A DNA stretch of 19,557 nucleotides from positions 1 through 19,557 of the forward strand of contig CAZFWV010000102.1 in NCBI GenBank assembly GCA_964522605.1. The letters run 5' to 3'. Below are positions 7,854 to 14,472 of the stretch, one piece after another. A program made the position numbers and the translations under genes. Numbering within the stretch: the stretch's first letter is position 1; each line of letters opens with the position of its first letter. Source of the DNA: CAVZLD01 sp964522605 (lineage in GTDB: Bacteria; Planctomycetota; Planctomycetia; Pirellulales; Pirellulaceae). Under the pieces are notes generated by a model that was not told where the DNA came from, made no database searches, and saw only the letters and a list, made by a program, of their open reading frames with translations.

Positions 7854-8984
7854 ATGCACGCCGACTCCGAACGTCGTGGGGCCTCCCTGCTGGAGGTCGT
7901 CATTGTCCTGCTGATCGCAGCCGCCGCTTGCTTGCTGCTGTTTCCCCTGCTGAACCGCTCCCGAGAAAATGCGCGGGCCAGATTTTGCATTAATAACCTG
8001 GGACGGCTAGATCGAGCGATGCTGAAATACCTCGGTTTCCGCGACGGAATCGTTCCGCCCGAACTGCCGGCCGATTTCCTGATGAATCCCGCCCCCGAAC
8101 CGATTGACTGGCCGACTCTGCTGCTCAATTACCTGGATCCCGAGGCTTACGAGAGCATCGAAAATCACCATCCGATTTCCCGCCCCGTCTGCTTCACATG
8201 CCCCTCCCACCCGCTGGCGGTCGTTTCCGACGGCGAGGATCAACCGTGCCTCTACACGTTAGTGATCGAGAACCGCACAGCCTCCCAACGGATCGGCGTC
8301 GAGGATCAACACTGGACCTGGAACGGATCGTGGCGCCAGCAGGACGGACTGTTCTGGACCAACGTCCCGGGAGACGAAGCCATTCTGCGATTCGAGGGGA
8401 TCGGGATCGATGTGATCGGGCCCTCGAGTGCTGTCGGAGGACGGGCCGATGTTTATGTCGATGGAGTACGACAGGAATGGCCTCTCGACGCGTTCTCTCC
8501 GGAGCCCGATGCAGACGGAGCAACGCTTTGGGCTGCTTGCGATCTCAGTGCCGTCGACGCACCCTCCACCAGCCACACGCTCAAAATCAAGGTAAGCAGC
8601 GCCGGCGATCCCCGTTCGGCGGGTCGGCAGATCGGGATCATGGGAGTGATCGTGTACAAGCAACGCGAGCGAAACCCCCGCAACGTCCGCTGGACTTTTC
8701 GCGATCGAGAAGTGGGCCTGACGCCGGAATCGGTGGAGTCCTCCCTGGCGGCCAACAGGCTCGGGGCAGAGGCCCCCCGCCGGCAGGCGAGCCGACGCTT
8801 ACTGTGGCAAGTGGGGCCGCGAATGAGTTTTCCCCAAGCCGACTGGCAGCTTCGGAATCAGAGCGGACCTCATGCGCAAGGAATTTACCAGCAGTCGTTC
8901 GGCAGCGAGAAGATGAATAAGCAGATCCAGGCGGCGACGGAGGCGTTTACGGAAGCGGAATCCGACGCTGGCGCCTCGGACTGA
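7854..8984 (+). CDS. Pilin-like (DUF1559-related) protein with galactose-binding-like beta-sandwich
   Basis: A 376-residue protein of unknown function. Residues 7-33 look like a type IV prepilin N-terminus: RRG, predicted cleavage after Gly9, Glu14 at the +5 position, then a hydrophobic helix to about 33. The next segment (RENARARFCINNLGRLDRAM, about 37-56) and FTCPSH (114-119) recall DUF1559 proteins, but no C-terminal DUF1559 tag was found. About residues 150-270 read like a galactose-binding-like beta-sandwich: GRADVYVDGV at 196-205 and HTLKIKV at 241-247. The C-terminal 100 residues are charged and unrecognised. The start has GAAAG eight bases upstream. The gene lies 88 bases after fusA, where tuf is usual, and is probably cotranscribed with fusA. 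It is likely an envelope-anchored or pseudopilin-type protein, not a translation factor. Domain assignments come from recalled motifs only. Confidence 0.8.
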   Translation: MHADSERRGASLLEVVIVLLIAAAACLLLFPLLNRSRENARARFCINNLGRLDRAMLKYLGFRDGIVPPELPADFLMNPAPEPIDWPTLLLNYLDPEAYESIENHHPISRPVCFTCPSHPLAVVSDGEDQPCLYTLVIENRTASQRIGVEDQHWTWNGSWRQQDGLFWTNVPGDEAILRFEGIGIDVIGPSSAVGGRADVYVDGVRQEWPLDAFSPEPDADGATLWAACDLSAVDAPSTSHTLKIKVSSAGDPRSAGRQIGIMGVIVYKQRERNPRNVRWTFRDREVGLTPESVESSLAANRLGAEAPRRQASRRLLWQVGPRMSFPQADWQLRNQSGPHAQGIYQQSFGSEKMNKQIQAATEAFTEAESDAGASD

Positions 8985-9019
8985 TCCGTCCACCGCCACT
9001 CATCGCAACTTTGATTCCG

Positions 9020-9058
9020 CGCGAGCGTCTCTCGCGATTGTGCAACGCCCGCAGGGCG
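9020..9058 (+). terminator. Tandem small hairpins after the pilin-like gene
   Basis: CGCGAG/CTCGCG (9020-9025 and 9031-9036, five-base loop) is followed by CGCCC/GGGCG (9046-9050 and 9054-9058, three-base loop). They begin 36 bases after the stop at 8984 and precede the rpsJ promoter, a fitting place for transcript ending. Neither is followed by a true T-run, so the call is tentative. The rest of the 370-base gap up to 9230 shows no recognisable gene. Confidence 0.35.
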
Positions 9059-9229
9059 GCTGTTCCAACTTCCCCCGAGCCAGTAATTAAAGGCAACCCG
9101 ACCGCGGCGCGGGAGAGTACTGTAAATCTCTTCCTATCCTTCAACGTGTCAACTGCACGGTCTCTGGGCGCCCGCGGATCGGACGGCCGACGCCGCAAAA
9201 AACTTTTGGGCTCGGCTTGGTCGGAGGTG

Positions 9230-9258
9230 TTGACGCCCGCCAACAGGAAATCTAAGAT
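9230..9258 (+). promoter_or_regulatory. Sigma70-type promoter for the S10 operon
   Basis: TTGACG (9230-9235) and TAAGAT (9253-9258) are separated by exactly 17 bases, the best promoter match in the window. Transcription would start near 9265 and leave a leader of about 90 bases before rpsJ. The site indicates that rpsJ and the genes after it have their own promoter and do not depend only on read-through from fusA. Confidence 0.6.
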
Positions 9259-9269
9259 GGGCAGCTTCC

Positions 9270-9336
9270 CCCACGTTCGCTGGAGCGACATGGGAGTGTG
9301 TAGGGTAAGTAGCCCTGCCAAGGGCGGAAGCAGGCT
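9270..9336 (+). promoter_or_regulatory. Structured 5' leader of rpsJ
   Basis: The predicted leader contains an imperfect hairpin at 9270-9294 (CCCA with TGGG, GT with AC, CGC with GCG). Downstream there are alternative pairings that exclude one another: AGGG 9302-9305 with CCCT 9313-9316, GCCCT 9312-9316 with AGGGC 9321-9325, and AGCC..TGC near 9311-9318 with GCAGGCT 9330-9336. Competing folds are compatible with autogenous control, such as that by L4 in E. coli, but no known L4 leader motif was recognised. Confidence 0.35.
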
Positions 9337-9341
9337 GTAGC

Positions 9342-9346
9342 GGGAG
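9342..9346 (+). promoter_or_regulatory. Shine-Dalgarno of rpsJ selecting a GTG start
   Basis: GGGAG lies eight bases before GTG 9355 and five before TTG 9352. The spacing favours GTG 9355. The next ATG (9391) would remove conserved S10 residues. Confidence 0.6.
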
Positions 9347-9354
9347 TTGAGTTG

Positions 9355-9681
9355 GTGGTCACGCCGGCACACGAAGTCATTCGGATTCGGATGGAAGCAT
9401 ACGATCACCTGATCCTCGATCAGAGTGCGAAGGAGATCGTGGAGACCGCCAAACGGACGAACTCCGAAGTTCACGGTCCGATTCCCTTGCCGACACGGAT
9501 CGAGCGTTACACGGTCCTGTCCGGCCCGAACATTGACAAGAAGGCGCGACAACAATTTGAGATTCGAACGCACAAGCGGGTGATTGACATTGTGCAGGCC
9601 ACGGCCAAGACAATCGAGGCCTTGAACAAGCTCAGCTTACCCGCGGGCGTCGACATCAAGATCAAAGCCTCCACAAAGTAA
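9355..9681 (+). CDS. rpsJ: 30S ribosomal protein S10 (uS10)
   Basis: S10 is a 30S head protein near the A site and the partner of NusB in antitermination. The product is about 108 residues (E. coli 103). Visible family segments are IRIRMEAYDH, IVETAKRTNSEVHGPIPLPT, ERYTVLSGP and the QFEIRTHKRVIDIV motif. The start is a GTG at 9355 with GGGAG eight bases upstream; TTG 9352 is a possible alternative that would add one residue. It is the first gene of the S10 operon, preceded by a promoter and structured leader, and unusually separated from rplC by 162 bases. The identification is certain; the start codon is inferred. Confidence 0.96.
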   Translation: MVTPAHEVIRIRMEAYDHLILDQSAKEIVETAKRTNSEVHGPIPLPTRIERYTVLSGPNIDKKARQQFEIRTHKRVIDIVQATAKTIEALNKLSLPAGVDIKIKASTK

Positions 9682-9702
9682 CCTCATACCTACGACCCGA
9701 TT

Positions 9703-9743
9703 CGGAGCAGGCCTTTTGCCTTTTGCCGTTTGGCTGCTCTCCG
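9703..9743 (+). promoter_or_regulatory. Bulged stem-loop in the rpsJ-rplC spacer
   Basis: CGGAGCAG (9703-9710) pairs with CTG..CTCCG (9734-9743) with a two-base bulge; inner GCC and GGC bases extend the stem. The loop contains the direct repeat CCTTTTG CCTTTTG (9712-9725). It starts 21 bases after rpsJ. It may be a regulatory RNA element or an mRNA processing site; function unknown. Confidence 0.4.
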
Positions 9744-9784
9744 ACAGGGAAACCTTATGACTTGGAAGTTGGTTGGGTAATCTA

Positions 9785-9804
9785 GGGCACGAATTCGTGT
9801 TCCC
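9785..9804 (+). promoter_or_regulatory. Palindromic stem-loop before rplC
   Basis: The perfect 12-bp palindrome CACGAATTCGTG (9788-9799) is extended by GGG (9785-9787) and CCC (9802-9804) across a two-base bulge, giving a seven-pair stem with loop AATT. It ends 26 bases before the rplC Shine-Dalgarno, so it could influence initiation there. Weak hexamers TTATGA (9755) and TAATCT (9778) with a 17-base spacer are not convincing as a promoter. Confidence 0.45.
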
Positions 9805-9843
9805 GCCAGATCCCGGCCAGCAATGACCGCAGGAAACAGTACG

Positions 9844-10533
9844 ATGGCAAAGGGAATACTGGGCCGCAAGGTCGGCATGACCCAGGTCTATGATGACAGG
9901 GGACAGATCGTACCGGTGACCGTCATTCAGGCGGGCCCCTGCCAGGTACTGCAACTGCGGACGCTGGAGCGCGACGGTTATCAAGCCGTGCAACTCGGCT
10001 ATCTGGACAAGCCACGTCGCCTGGCCCGCCGCAGTGAGCGGGGGCATGTTGCCAAGCTGGCCAGCAAGCGTGCTCGGAAGCTGGCCACCGCCGGTGTCGA
10101 GATTCCCGCAAAGGCCGATTGCGAGCCCAAACGTTACGTGCGTGAACTGCGGGGCGAGACGGAAGGCTTCTCGCTCGGACAAGTCGTCAAGGTGGACGTC
10201 CTGGCCGACGTCTCTGCGGTCGACGTAATCGGCACAAGCAAGGGCCGTGGTTACGCCGGCGTCATGAAGCGACACGGGTTCTCTGGGCAGCGTGCCACGC
10301 ACGGCGTGAAGAAGGTGCATCGACACGCAGGTGGCACCGGCTGCAGTGCCGATCCCAGCCGAGTCTTCAAAGGCACGCGAATGGCCGGACAATACGGCGC
10401 CGAGCGGGTGACCGCTCGCAATTTGAAAGTAATCAAGGTCGACGCAGAGAACAATCTGCTGGTGGTTCGAGGAGCGATCCCCGGCCCAAACGGTGGATTC
10501 GTGATCGTGCAGGAATCGAACAAGGTCAGTTGA
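9844..10533 (+). CDS. rplC: 50S ribosomal protein L3 (uL3)
   Basis: L3 is an early-assembly 50S protein whose long loop reaches the peptidyl-transferase centre. The 229-residue product begins MAKGILGRKVGMTQVYDD, the canonical N-terminus. AGGA at 9831-9834 lies nine bases upstream, which selects this ATG over the in-frame ATG at 9823. The segment SKGRGYAGVMKRHGFSGQ (residues 132-149) and VFKGTRMAGQYGAERVT (174-190) are typical. At the position of E. coli Gln150, the PrmB methylation site, there is Cys167, so that modification is not expected here. The gene stands between the structured rpsJ-rplC spacer and rplD in the conserved S10 order. Confidence 0.98.
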   Translation: MAKGILGRKVGMTQVYDDRGQIVPVTVIQAGPCQVLQLRTLERDGYQAVQLGYLDKPRRLARRSERGHVAKLASKRARKLATAGVEIPAKADCEPKRYVRELRGETEGFSLGQVVKVDVLADVSAVDVIGTSKGRGYAGVMKRHGFSGQRATHGVKKVHRHAGGTGCSADPSRVFKGTRMAGQYGAERVTARNLKVIKVDAENNLLVVRGAIPGPNGGFVIVQESNKVS

Positions 10534-10541
10534 CGAATCTC

Positions 10542-10566
10542 GTTGGAGCGAGAATTTCGTTCCAGC
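10542..10566 (+). promoter_or_regulatory. 10-pair stem-loop in the rplC-rplD spacer
   Basis: GTTGGAGCGA (10542-10551) pairs with TCGTTCCAGC (10557-10566), including two G-U wobbles, around the five-base loop GAATT. It begins eight bases after the rplC stop and 23 bases before the rplD start. It may modulate rplD translation or transcript stability; no known motif was recognised. Confidence 0.45.
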
Positions 10567-10588
10567 AATCACGGCAGGCAAGTAGGCG

Positions 10589-11266
10589 ATGGCAAACTTA
10601 GTGATCTACGACCGGACGGGGAAGGAAGTCGGTACCTACGAGATCGACCCGGCCGAACTGGCTCCCCGGATCAACAAGCAATTGCTCCATGACGCCGTGG
10701 TGATGTACCAGGCCAACCGGCGGATGGGCACGCACCGCAGCAAGTCGCGGGGTGAAGTCTCCGGATCGACCAAGAAGATGTATCGCCAAAAGGGCACGGG
10801 CAATGCTCGGGCGGGTTCAAGGCGGAGTGGTGTTCGGCGGGGTGGCGGTCAAATCCACGCTCGGCGAAACCGCGATTACTCGTATCGGCTGCCCCGCAAG
10901 GCCGTGCAACTCGCCACGCGGATGGCGATTGCCTCGAAGATCCGTGATGAGGAGATGGTCGTTGTCGACGAACTGAAGTTCGCGGCGCCGGCCACCAAGG
11001 AAATGGCGTCCGTGCTCAAGGCACTCGGGCTGGCGCAGACCAGCACGCTGATTGCGACCGATGCCCATGACGTGAACGTCTACAAGAGCGCACGCAACAT
11101 CGCACGGGTTACGATTTCGCCCGTCTCCGATCTGAATGCCCTCTCCGTGCTGGCTCCGGACCGGATGCTGGTCACGCGGAAGGCGTTGGACGAGATCCGC
11201 GATCGGGCCGCGCGCCGTGGACAGCGTGCCGCCGACGCAAGTGAAACCGACGCAATTACAGAGTAA
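10589..11266 (+). CDS. rplD: 50S ribosomal protein L4 (uL4)
   Basis: L4 binds 23S rRNA domain I and its extended loop narrows the nascent-chain tunnel. The product is 225 residues. The loop includes MYRQKGTGNARAGS (about 64-77) and an arginine/glycine-rich stretch, so the Lys at the macrolide-resistance position (E. coli K63, in KGTG) is unchanged. The C-terminus has a short charged tail. In E. coli L4 is also the autogenous repressor of the S10 operon, acting at the rpsJ leader; whether it does so here is unknown. A purine-rich AGTAGG (10581-10586) lies just before the ATG. The identification is certain. Confidence 0.97.
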   Translation: MANLVIYDRTGKEVGTYEIDPAELAPRINKQLLHDAVVMYQANRRMGTHRSKSRGEVSGSTKKMYRQKGTGNARAGSRRSGVRRGGGQIHARRNRDYSYRLPRKAVQLATRMAIASKIRDEEMVVVDELKFAAPATKEMASVLKALGLAQTSTLIATDAHDVNVYKSARNIARVTISPVSDLNALSVLAPDRMLVTRKALDEIRDRAARRGQRAADASETDAITE

Positions 11267-11313
11267 TCCGACTTTCGATCCACAAAGACACCGGTAAGAC
11301 ACGGGAACGGACA

Positions 11314-11640
11314 ATGGCCAAAGCAACGCAGCAACCAGCCGCCACGGTGAAGCGTCACGAGTTGGCGCCTCACCAGGTCGTGCTGAGGCCACTGGTGACG
11401 GAAAAGGGGATGCACCGTTCAACGCGTTATAACCAGTACGCGTTCGAAGTGAATCCGCTGGCGGATAAGCATCAGATCAAAGAGGCGGTCGAAGATCTGT
11501 TTCATGTTCGCGTGACACAAGTGCGAACGCAGACCCGCAAGGGCAAGCCGCGTCGTTACCGATTTCGGTATGGCATGACCAAGCAATGGAAAAAGGCAAT
11601 CGTGACGTTGGATCCTGAGGATCACATCCAGTTCTTTTAA
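11314..11640 (+). CDS. rplW: 50S ribosomal protein L23 (uL23)
   Basis: L23 sits at the tunnel exit and is the docking point for trigger factor, SRP and the Sec translocon. The product is 108 residues, with about 18 residues before the conserved core (HQVVLRPLVTEKG). The core continues with YAFEVNPLADKHQIKEAVE and the C-terminal TLDPEDHIQFF. GGGAA at 11303-11307 provides a Shine-Dalgarno six bases from the ATG. It lies 47 bases after rplD and 96 bases before rplB. The identification is certain. Confidence 0.97.
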   Translation: MAKATQQPAATVKRHELAPHQVVLRPLVTEKGMHRSTRYNQYAFEVNPLADKHQIKEAVEDLFHVRVTQVRTQTRKGKPRRYRFRYGMTKQWKKAIVTLDPEDHIQFF

Positions 11641-11644
11641 TCGG

Positions 11645-11679
11645 CGATCGGGAAGGTGGTTTCTGCCACTCCCCAATCG
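11645..11679 (+). promoter_or_regulatory. Imperfect stem-loop in the rplW-rplB spacer
   Basis: CGAT (11645-11648), GGG (11650-11652) and GTGG (11656-11659) pair with ATCG (11676-11679), CCC (11671-11673) and CCAC (11666-11669) around the loop TTTCTG. Internal loops make it less stable than the other spacer hairpins. Function unknown. Confidence 0.3.
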
Positions 11680-11736
11680 TTCCGATTCCTCGGCGACACA
11701 ACATTCCTCGGCGGCCAGACAAGAGAAGACGATTCG

Positions 11737-12591
11737 ATGGGCATTCGCAAGTACAAACCGACCTCTCCCGGACGGCGTGGCGCGTCGGTCAGTGACTTTG
11801 CCGATTTGACGGTCGGAGCCACGCCCGAGAAGAAACTATTGCGTCCGTTGCGCAAGAAGGGCGGCCGCAACAACCAGGGCAAGATCACGGCGCGACACCG
11901 TGGAGGCGGTCACAAGCGGCAGTATCGCGTGATCGATTTCCAGCGGAACAAAGATGGGATTCCCGCCCGAGTGGCCTCGATTCAATACGATCCGAATCGC
12001 AGTGCCCGCATCGCGCTGCTGCACTACGTGGACGGCGAGAAACGGTACATCCTGGCTCCCGATGGATTGCGGCAGGGGGCGCAGGTCGAGAGTGGCCCCG
12101 AGGCCCCGCCCGCCGTCGGCAACTCACTGCCCTTGAAGCGGATTCCGCTCGGCACAAGTGTGCATAACATCGAAATGCAGCCCGGTCGCGGCGGCGTGCT
12201 CTGCCGGAGCGCCGGTTCGGGGGCCACGCTGATGGCCCGCGAGGCGGATTGGGCTCAGCTGACCTTGCCGAGCGGCGAGATTCGTCGTGTGCCGGCCCAA
12301 TGCCGGGCAACGATCGGCAAGGTCGGGAACGCCGACCACATGAACATCAGTCTGGGGAAGGCCGGCCGGAAGCGATGGCTGGGACGACGGCCGCACGTTC
12401 GCGGAACGGCCATGAACCCGATCGATCATCCGCACGGAGGTGGAGAAGGACGCACCAAGGGTGGACGACATCCGGTAAGCCCCACGGGCAAACCGGCCAA
12501 AGGTGGATCCACACGCAATCGGCGAAAGCCGTCGAATGTTTCGATCGTTCGACGTCGCCGCTCGCGCCGTTATGGCCAATTGAAGAAGTAA
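11737..12591 (+). CDS. rplB: 50S ribosomal protein L2 (uL2)
   Basis: L2 is a core 23S rRNA-binding protein needed for subunit association and peptidyl-transferase activity. The product is 284 residues, slightly longer than E. coli L2 (273). It starts MGIRKYKPTSPGRR, the family N-terminus, with GAGAAG at 11723-11728 eight bases upstream; the frame stays open to 11656 but that extension has no family support. The GRNNQGKITARHRGGGHKR segment (43-61) and the catalytically implicated NPIDHPHGGGEGR motif (227-239, with its conserved histidines) are intact. The C-terminus is strongly basic. The identification is certain. Confidence 0.98.
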   Translation: MGIRKYKPTSPGRRGASVSDFADLTVGATPEKKLLRPLRKKGGRNNQGKITARHRGGGHKRQYRVIDFQRNKDGIPARVASIQYDPNRSARIALLHYVDGEKRYILAPDGLRQGAQVESGPEAPPAVGNSLPLKRIPLGTSVHNIEMQPGRGGVLCRSAGSGATLMAREADWAQLTLPSGEIRRVPAQCRATIGKVGNADHMNISLGKAGRKRWLGRRPHVRGTAMNPIDHPHGGGEGRTKGGRHPVSPTGKPAKGGSTRNRRKPSNVSIVRRRRSRRYGQLKK

Positions 12592-12615
12592 CGCAACCGA
12601 TGGGCGAATGACAGG

Positions 12616-12885
12616 ATGGGTAGATCACTAAAAAAAGGTCCCTTTGTGGACCCCAAGTTGTACCGCAAAGTGCAGCAGCAGCAGGAGTCGGGTTCGGGCG
12701 AACCAATTCGCACTTGGGCCCGCGCCTGCACGATTGTGCCTGAATTTGTCGGTGCGACCTTCCTGGTGCACAACGGCAAGCTGCACATGAAGGTCTTCGT
12801 GACGGAAGACATGGTGGGACACAAGTTGGGCGAGTTTGCCCCGACGCGGATCTTTCGCGGTCACGGCGGCAAAGGCAAGCGTTAG
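12616..12885 (+). CDS. rpsS: 30S ribosomal protein S19 (uS19)
   Basis: S19 is a 30S head protein in contact with S13 and the A-site finger. The 89-residue product is of usual length, with MGRSLKKGPFVD at the start, VHNGKLHMKVFVTEDMVGHK (51-70) in the middle and GEFAPTRIFRGHGGKGK at the end. The ATG is preceded only by ACAGG directly adjacent, a poor Shine-Dalgarno, so translation may be coupled to rplB 24 bases upstream. Codons 5-7 contain seven consecutive A (12630-12636), a possible polymerase slippage site. Confidence 0.97.
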   Translation: MGRSLKKGPFVDPKLYRKVQQQQESGSGEPIRTWARACTIVPEFVGATFLVHNGKLHMKVFVTEDMVGHKLGEFAPTRIFRGHGGKGKR

Positions 12886-12942
12886 ATAGCGGAGTAGCGG
12901 AATCCCGACGGCTGTCTCGGCCGCGACCGGGGGAGTGAAGCG

Positions 12943-13299
12943 ATGGCAGAATACGAAGCGACTTACCGCTTTGCACGGATCAGTGCCCGCAAGGTACGTC
13001 CGATCGCAGATTTGATTCGAGGCAAGATGGCGGACGAGGCCTTGGAGATTTTGCAGTACCAACCCCAGCGCGGAGCCCGCATGCTGGAGAAGGTGCTCAA
13101 GAGCGCTCTGGGCAACGCACAGGACCCGGACAACCCGGTCAACCGCGGCCGCTCCGTGGACGTCGCACGCCTCTATGTCAGCCAGGCCCACGTCGATGGC
13201 GGACCAACCTTCAAACGGGTGCGTCCGCGGGCGCGCGGGATGGCGTTTATGGTGCGAAAACGGTTTTCCCACATCCACGTGACTCTCGAGGAACTGTAA
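12943..13299 (+). CDS. rplV: 50S ribosomal protein L22 (uL22)
   Basis: L22 spans all 23S rRNA domains, and its beta-hairpin lines the exit tunnel. The product is 118 residues. Recognisable are ISARKVRPIADLIRGK (13-28), the QRGARMLEKVLKSA stretch and the hairpin segment GGPTFKRVRPRARG (about 86-99), followed by SHIHVTL. A strong Shine-Dalgarno, GGGGGAG, ends eight bases before the ATG. It follows rpsS by 57 bases and precedes rpsC by 70 bases. The identification is certain. Confidence 0.97.
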   Translation: MAEYEATYRFARISARKVRPIADLIRGKMADEALEILQYQPQRGARMLEKVLKSALGNAQDPDNPVNRGRSVDVARLYVSQAHVDGGPTFKRVRPRARGMAFMVRKRFSHIHVTLEEL

Positions 13300-13316
13300 T
13301 CGATCGTCCGGATCTG

Positions 13317-13339
13317 CGGGGGCCTTCCCTTGGCCCTCG
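13317..13339 (+). promoter_or_regulatory. GC-rich 8-pair stem-loop between rplV and rpsC
   Basis: CGGGGGCC (13317-13324) pairs with GGCCCTCG (13332-13339), one G-U pair included, around the loop TTCCCTT. It begins 18 bases after rplV and ends 30 bases before rpsC. It has no T-run. It may be an attenuator, pausing or mRNA-processing structure. Confidence 0.45.
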
Positions 13340-13369
13340 GCCGGCGCGAAAACACGGAGCAGTCAGACT

Positions 13370-14083
13370 ATGGGTCAGAAAGTCAATCCAGTCGGTTTCC
13401 GCACGGGCGTCATGGTCGGATGGAAAAGTCGCTGGTACGCCTCGAAACAGGAATACTCTTCCCTGTTGCTGGAAGACCAGAAGATTCGGAACTTCATCAA
13501 GAACAATCCCCAGAAGACCCAGTACCGGCATGCGGGCATCGATCGGATCGAAATTGAACGGACTCGCGACGAAGTCAAGGTTGTACTTCATGTCGCGCGA
13601 CCAGGACTGATCATCGGAAAGAAGGGACAGGAGATCGAGTTGCTGCAGGCCGAACTGCAGAACCTGATCGGCCGGCGCGTCAACCTGAAGATCGAGGAGA
13701 TCTCGCGACCGGAATTGCAGGCGCAGCTCGTCGCGGAAGACATCGCCGAGCAACTGCAGAAGCGAGCCAGCTTCCGGCGAACGATGAAGCGGGCGATGGA
13801 ACAAACCATGGAGGCCGGTGCCAAAGGCATCAAGGTGCAATTGGCTGGTCGCCTGGGTGGAGCGGAAATGGCGCGGCGCGAAAAACAGATCGCCGGTTCG
13901 ATTCCGCTCAGCACCCTGCGGGCGAAGATTGATTACGGCTTTACCGAAGCCAAAACGCCGCAGGGGCATATCGGAATTCAAGTGTGGGTGAATCAGGGCT
14001 TCTACCGAGGGGACGACAGCTATGGCGATGATGCCGAAGCGGGTCAAGCACCGCAAAAGCCAAAGAGGTCGTATAAAAGGTAA
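13370..14083 (+). CDS. rpsC: 30S ribosomal protein S3 (uS3)
   Basis: S3 forms part of the mRNA entry channel and its helicase centre. The product is 237 residues. It begins MGQKVNPVGFRTG, and the KH domain carries GLIIGKKG at 79-86. The C-terminal domain includes KGIKVQLAGRLGGAEMARRE and STLRAKIDYGFTEAKT. The last 20 residues (after about 217) are an acidic-then-basic tail, and their codons overlap the start of rplP by 62 bases in another frame. The family does not need that tail, so selection on the overlap may come mainly from L16. The start matches the family; no strong Shine-Dalgarno is visible (GGAG at 13356-13359 is the best). Confidence 0.97.
   Translation: MGQKVNPVGFRTGVMVGWKSRWYASKQEYSSLLLEDQKIRNFIKNNPQKTQYRHAGIDRIEIERTRDEVKVVLHVARPGLIIGKKGQEIELLQAELQNLIGRRVNLKIEEISRPELQAQLVAEDIAEQLQKRASFRRTMKRAMEQTMEAGAKGIKVQLAGRLGGAEMARREKQIAGSIPLSTLRAKIDYGFTEAKTPQGHIGIQVWVNQGFYRGDDSYGDDAEAGQAPQKPKRSYKR
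14007..14013 (+). promoter_or_regulatory. Shine-Dalgarno of rplP inside rpsC
   Basis: GAGGGGA lies eight bases before the ATG at 14022 and entirely within the rpsC coding sequence. It supports the long overlapping rplP start over a start after the rpsC stop. Confidence 0.65.
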
Positions 14084-14438
14084 CGCGACCCGGGGCAACC
14101 GAGTGGTGTTCGGCGATTTCGGTCTGCAGGCGTTGCAGGGCGGTTGGGTGAAGGCGGCGACGATTGAAGCCGGCCGTATCGCCGCGCAGCAGTACGTCCG
14201 CGGCGAAGGCCGATTGTACGTCCGCATGTTTCCCCATAAGTCGGTGACCTCCACGCCGTTGGAAACCCGCATGGGAAAGGGCAAGGGAGAACCGGACTTC
14301 TGGGCAGCCGTGATCCGACCGGGCGCGATTTTGTACGAGTTGGGAGGCGTGACGGAGCAACAGGCACGAGTCTGTTTCGCTCGTCTTGCCCACAAGATGC
14401 CCTTGCGAGTTCGCTTCGTGCGACGCCGTACTGCCTGA
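14022..14438 (+). CDS. rplP: 50S ribosomal protein L16 (uL16)
   Basis: L16 binds the elbow of A- and P-site tRNAs on the 50S. The product is 138 residues. It starts MAMMPKRVKHRKSQRGR, matching the family N-terminus, so the start inside rpsC is real. Internal ATGs at 14028 and 14031 would drop only two or three residues and still overlap. Typical segments follow: VVFGDFGLQAL, TIEAGRIAAQQYV, RMFPHKSVT and TRMGKGKGEPDFW (about 83-95). The 62-base overlap with rpsC and the internal GAGGGGA Shine-Dalgarno suggest translation coupled to S3. The identification is certain. Confidence 0.97.
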   Translation: MAMMPKRVKHRKSQRGRIKGNATRGNRVVFGDFGLQALQGGWVKAATIEAGRIAAQQYVRGEGRLYVRMFPHKSVTSTPLETRMGKGKGEPDFWAAVIRPGAILYELGGVTEQQARVCFARLAHKMPLRVRFVRRRTA

Positions 14439-14472
14439 GCCAGGCGAGGAACCACGATCGGGAGCGGGACAA

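Noticed and set aside
11656..11736. N-terminal extension of rplB from an upstream start
   Set aside because: The L2 family start MGIRKYKP is at 11737 with a properly spaced GAGAAG; the extension covers a hairpin spacer.
12630..12636. Seven-A tract in rpsS as a programmed frameshift
   Set aside because: The zero frame gives a complete normal S19; the shifted frames give nothing useful.
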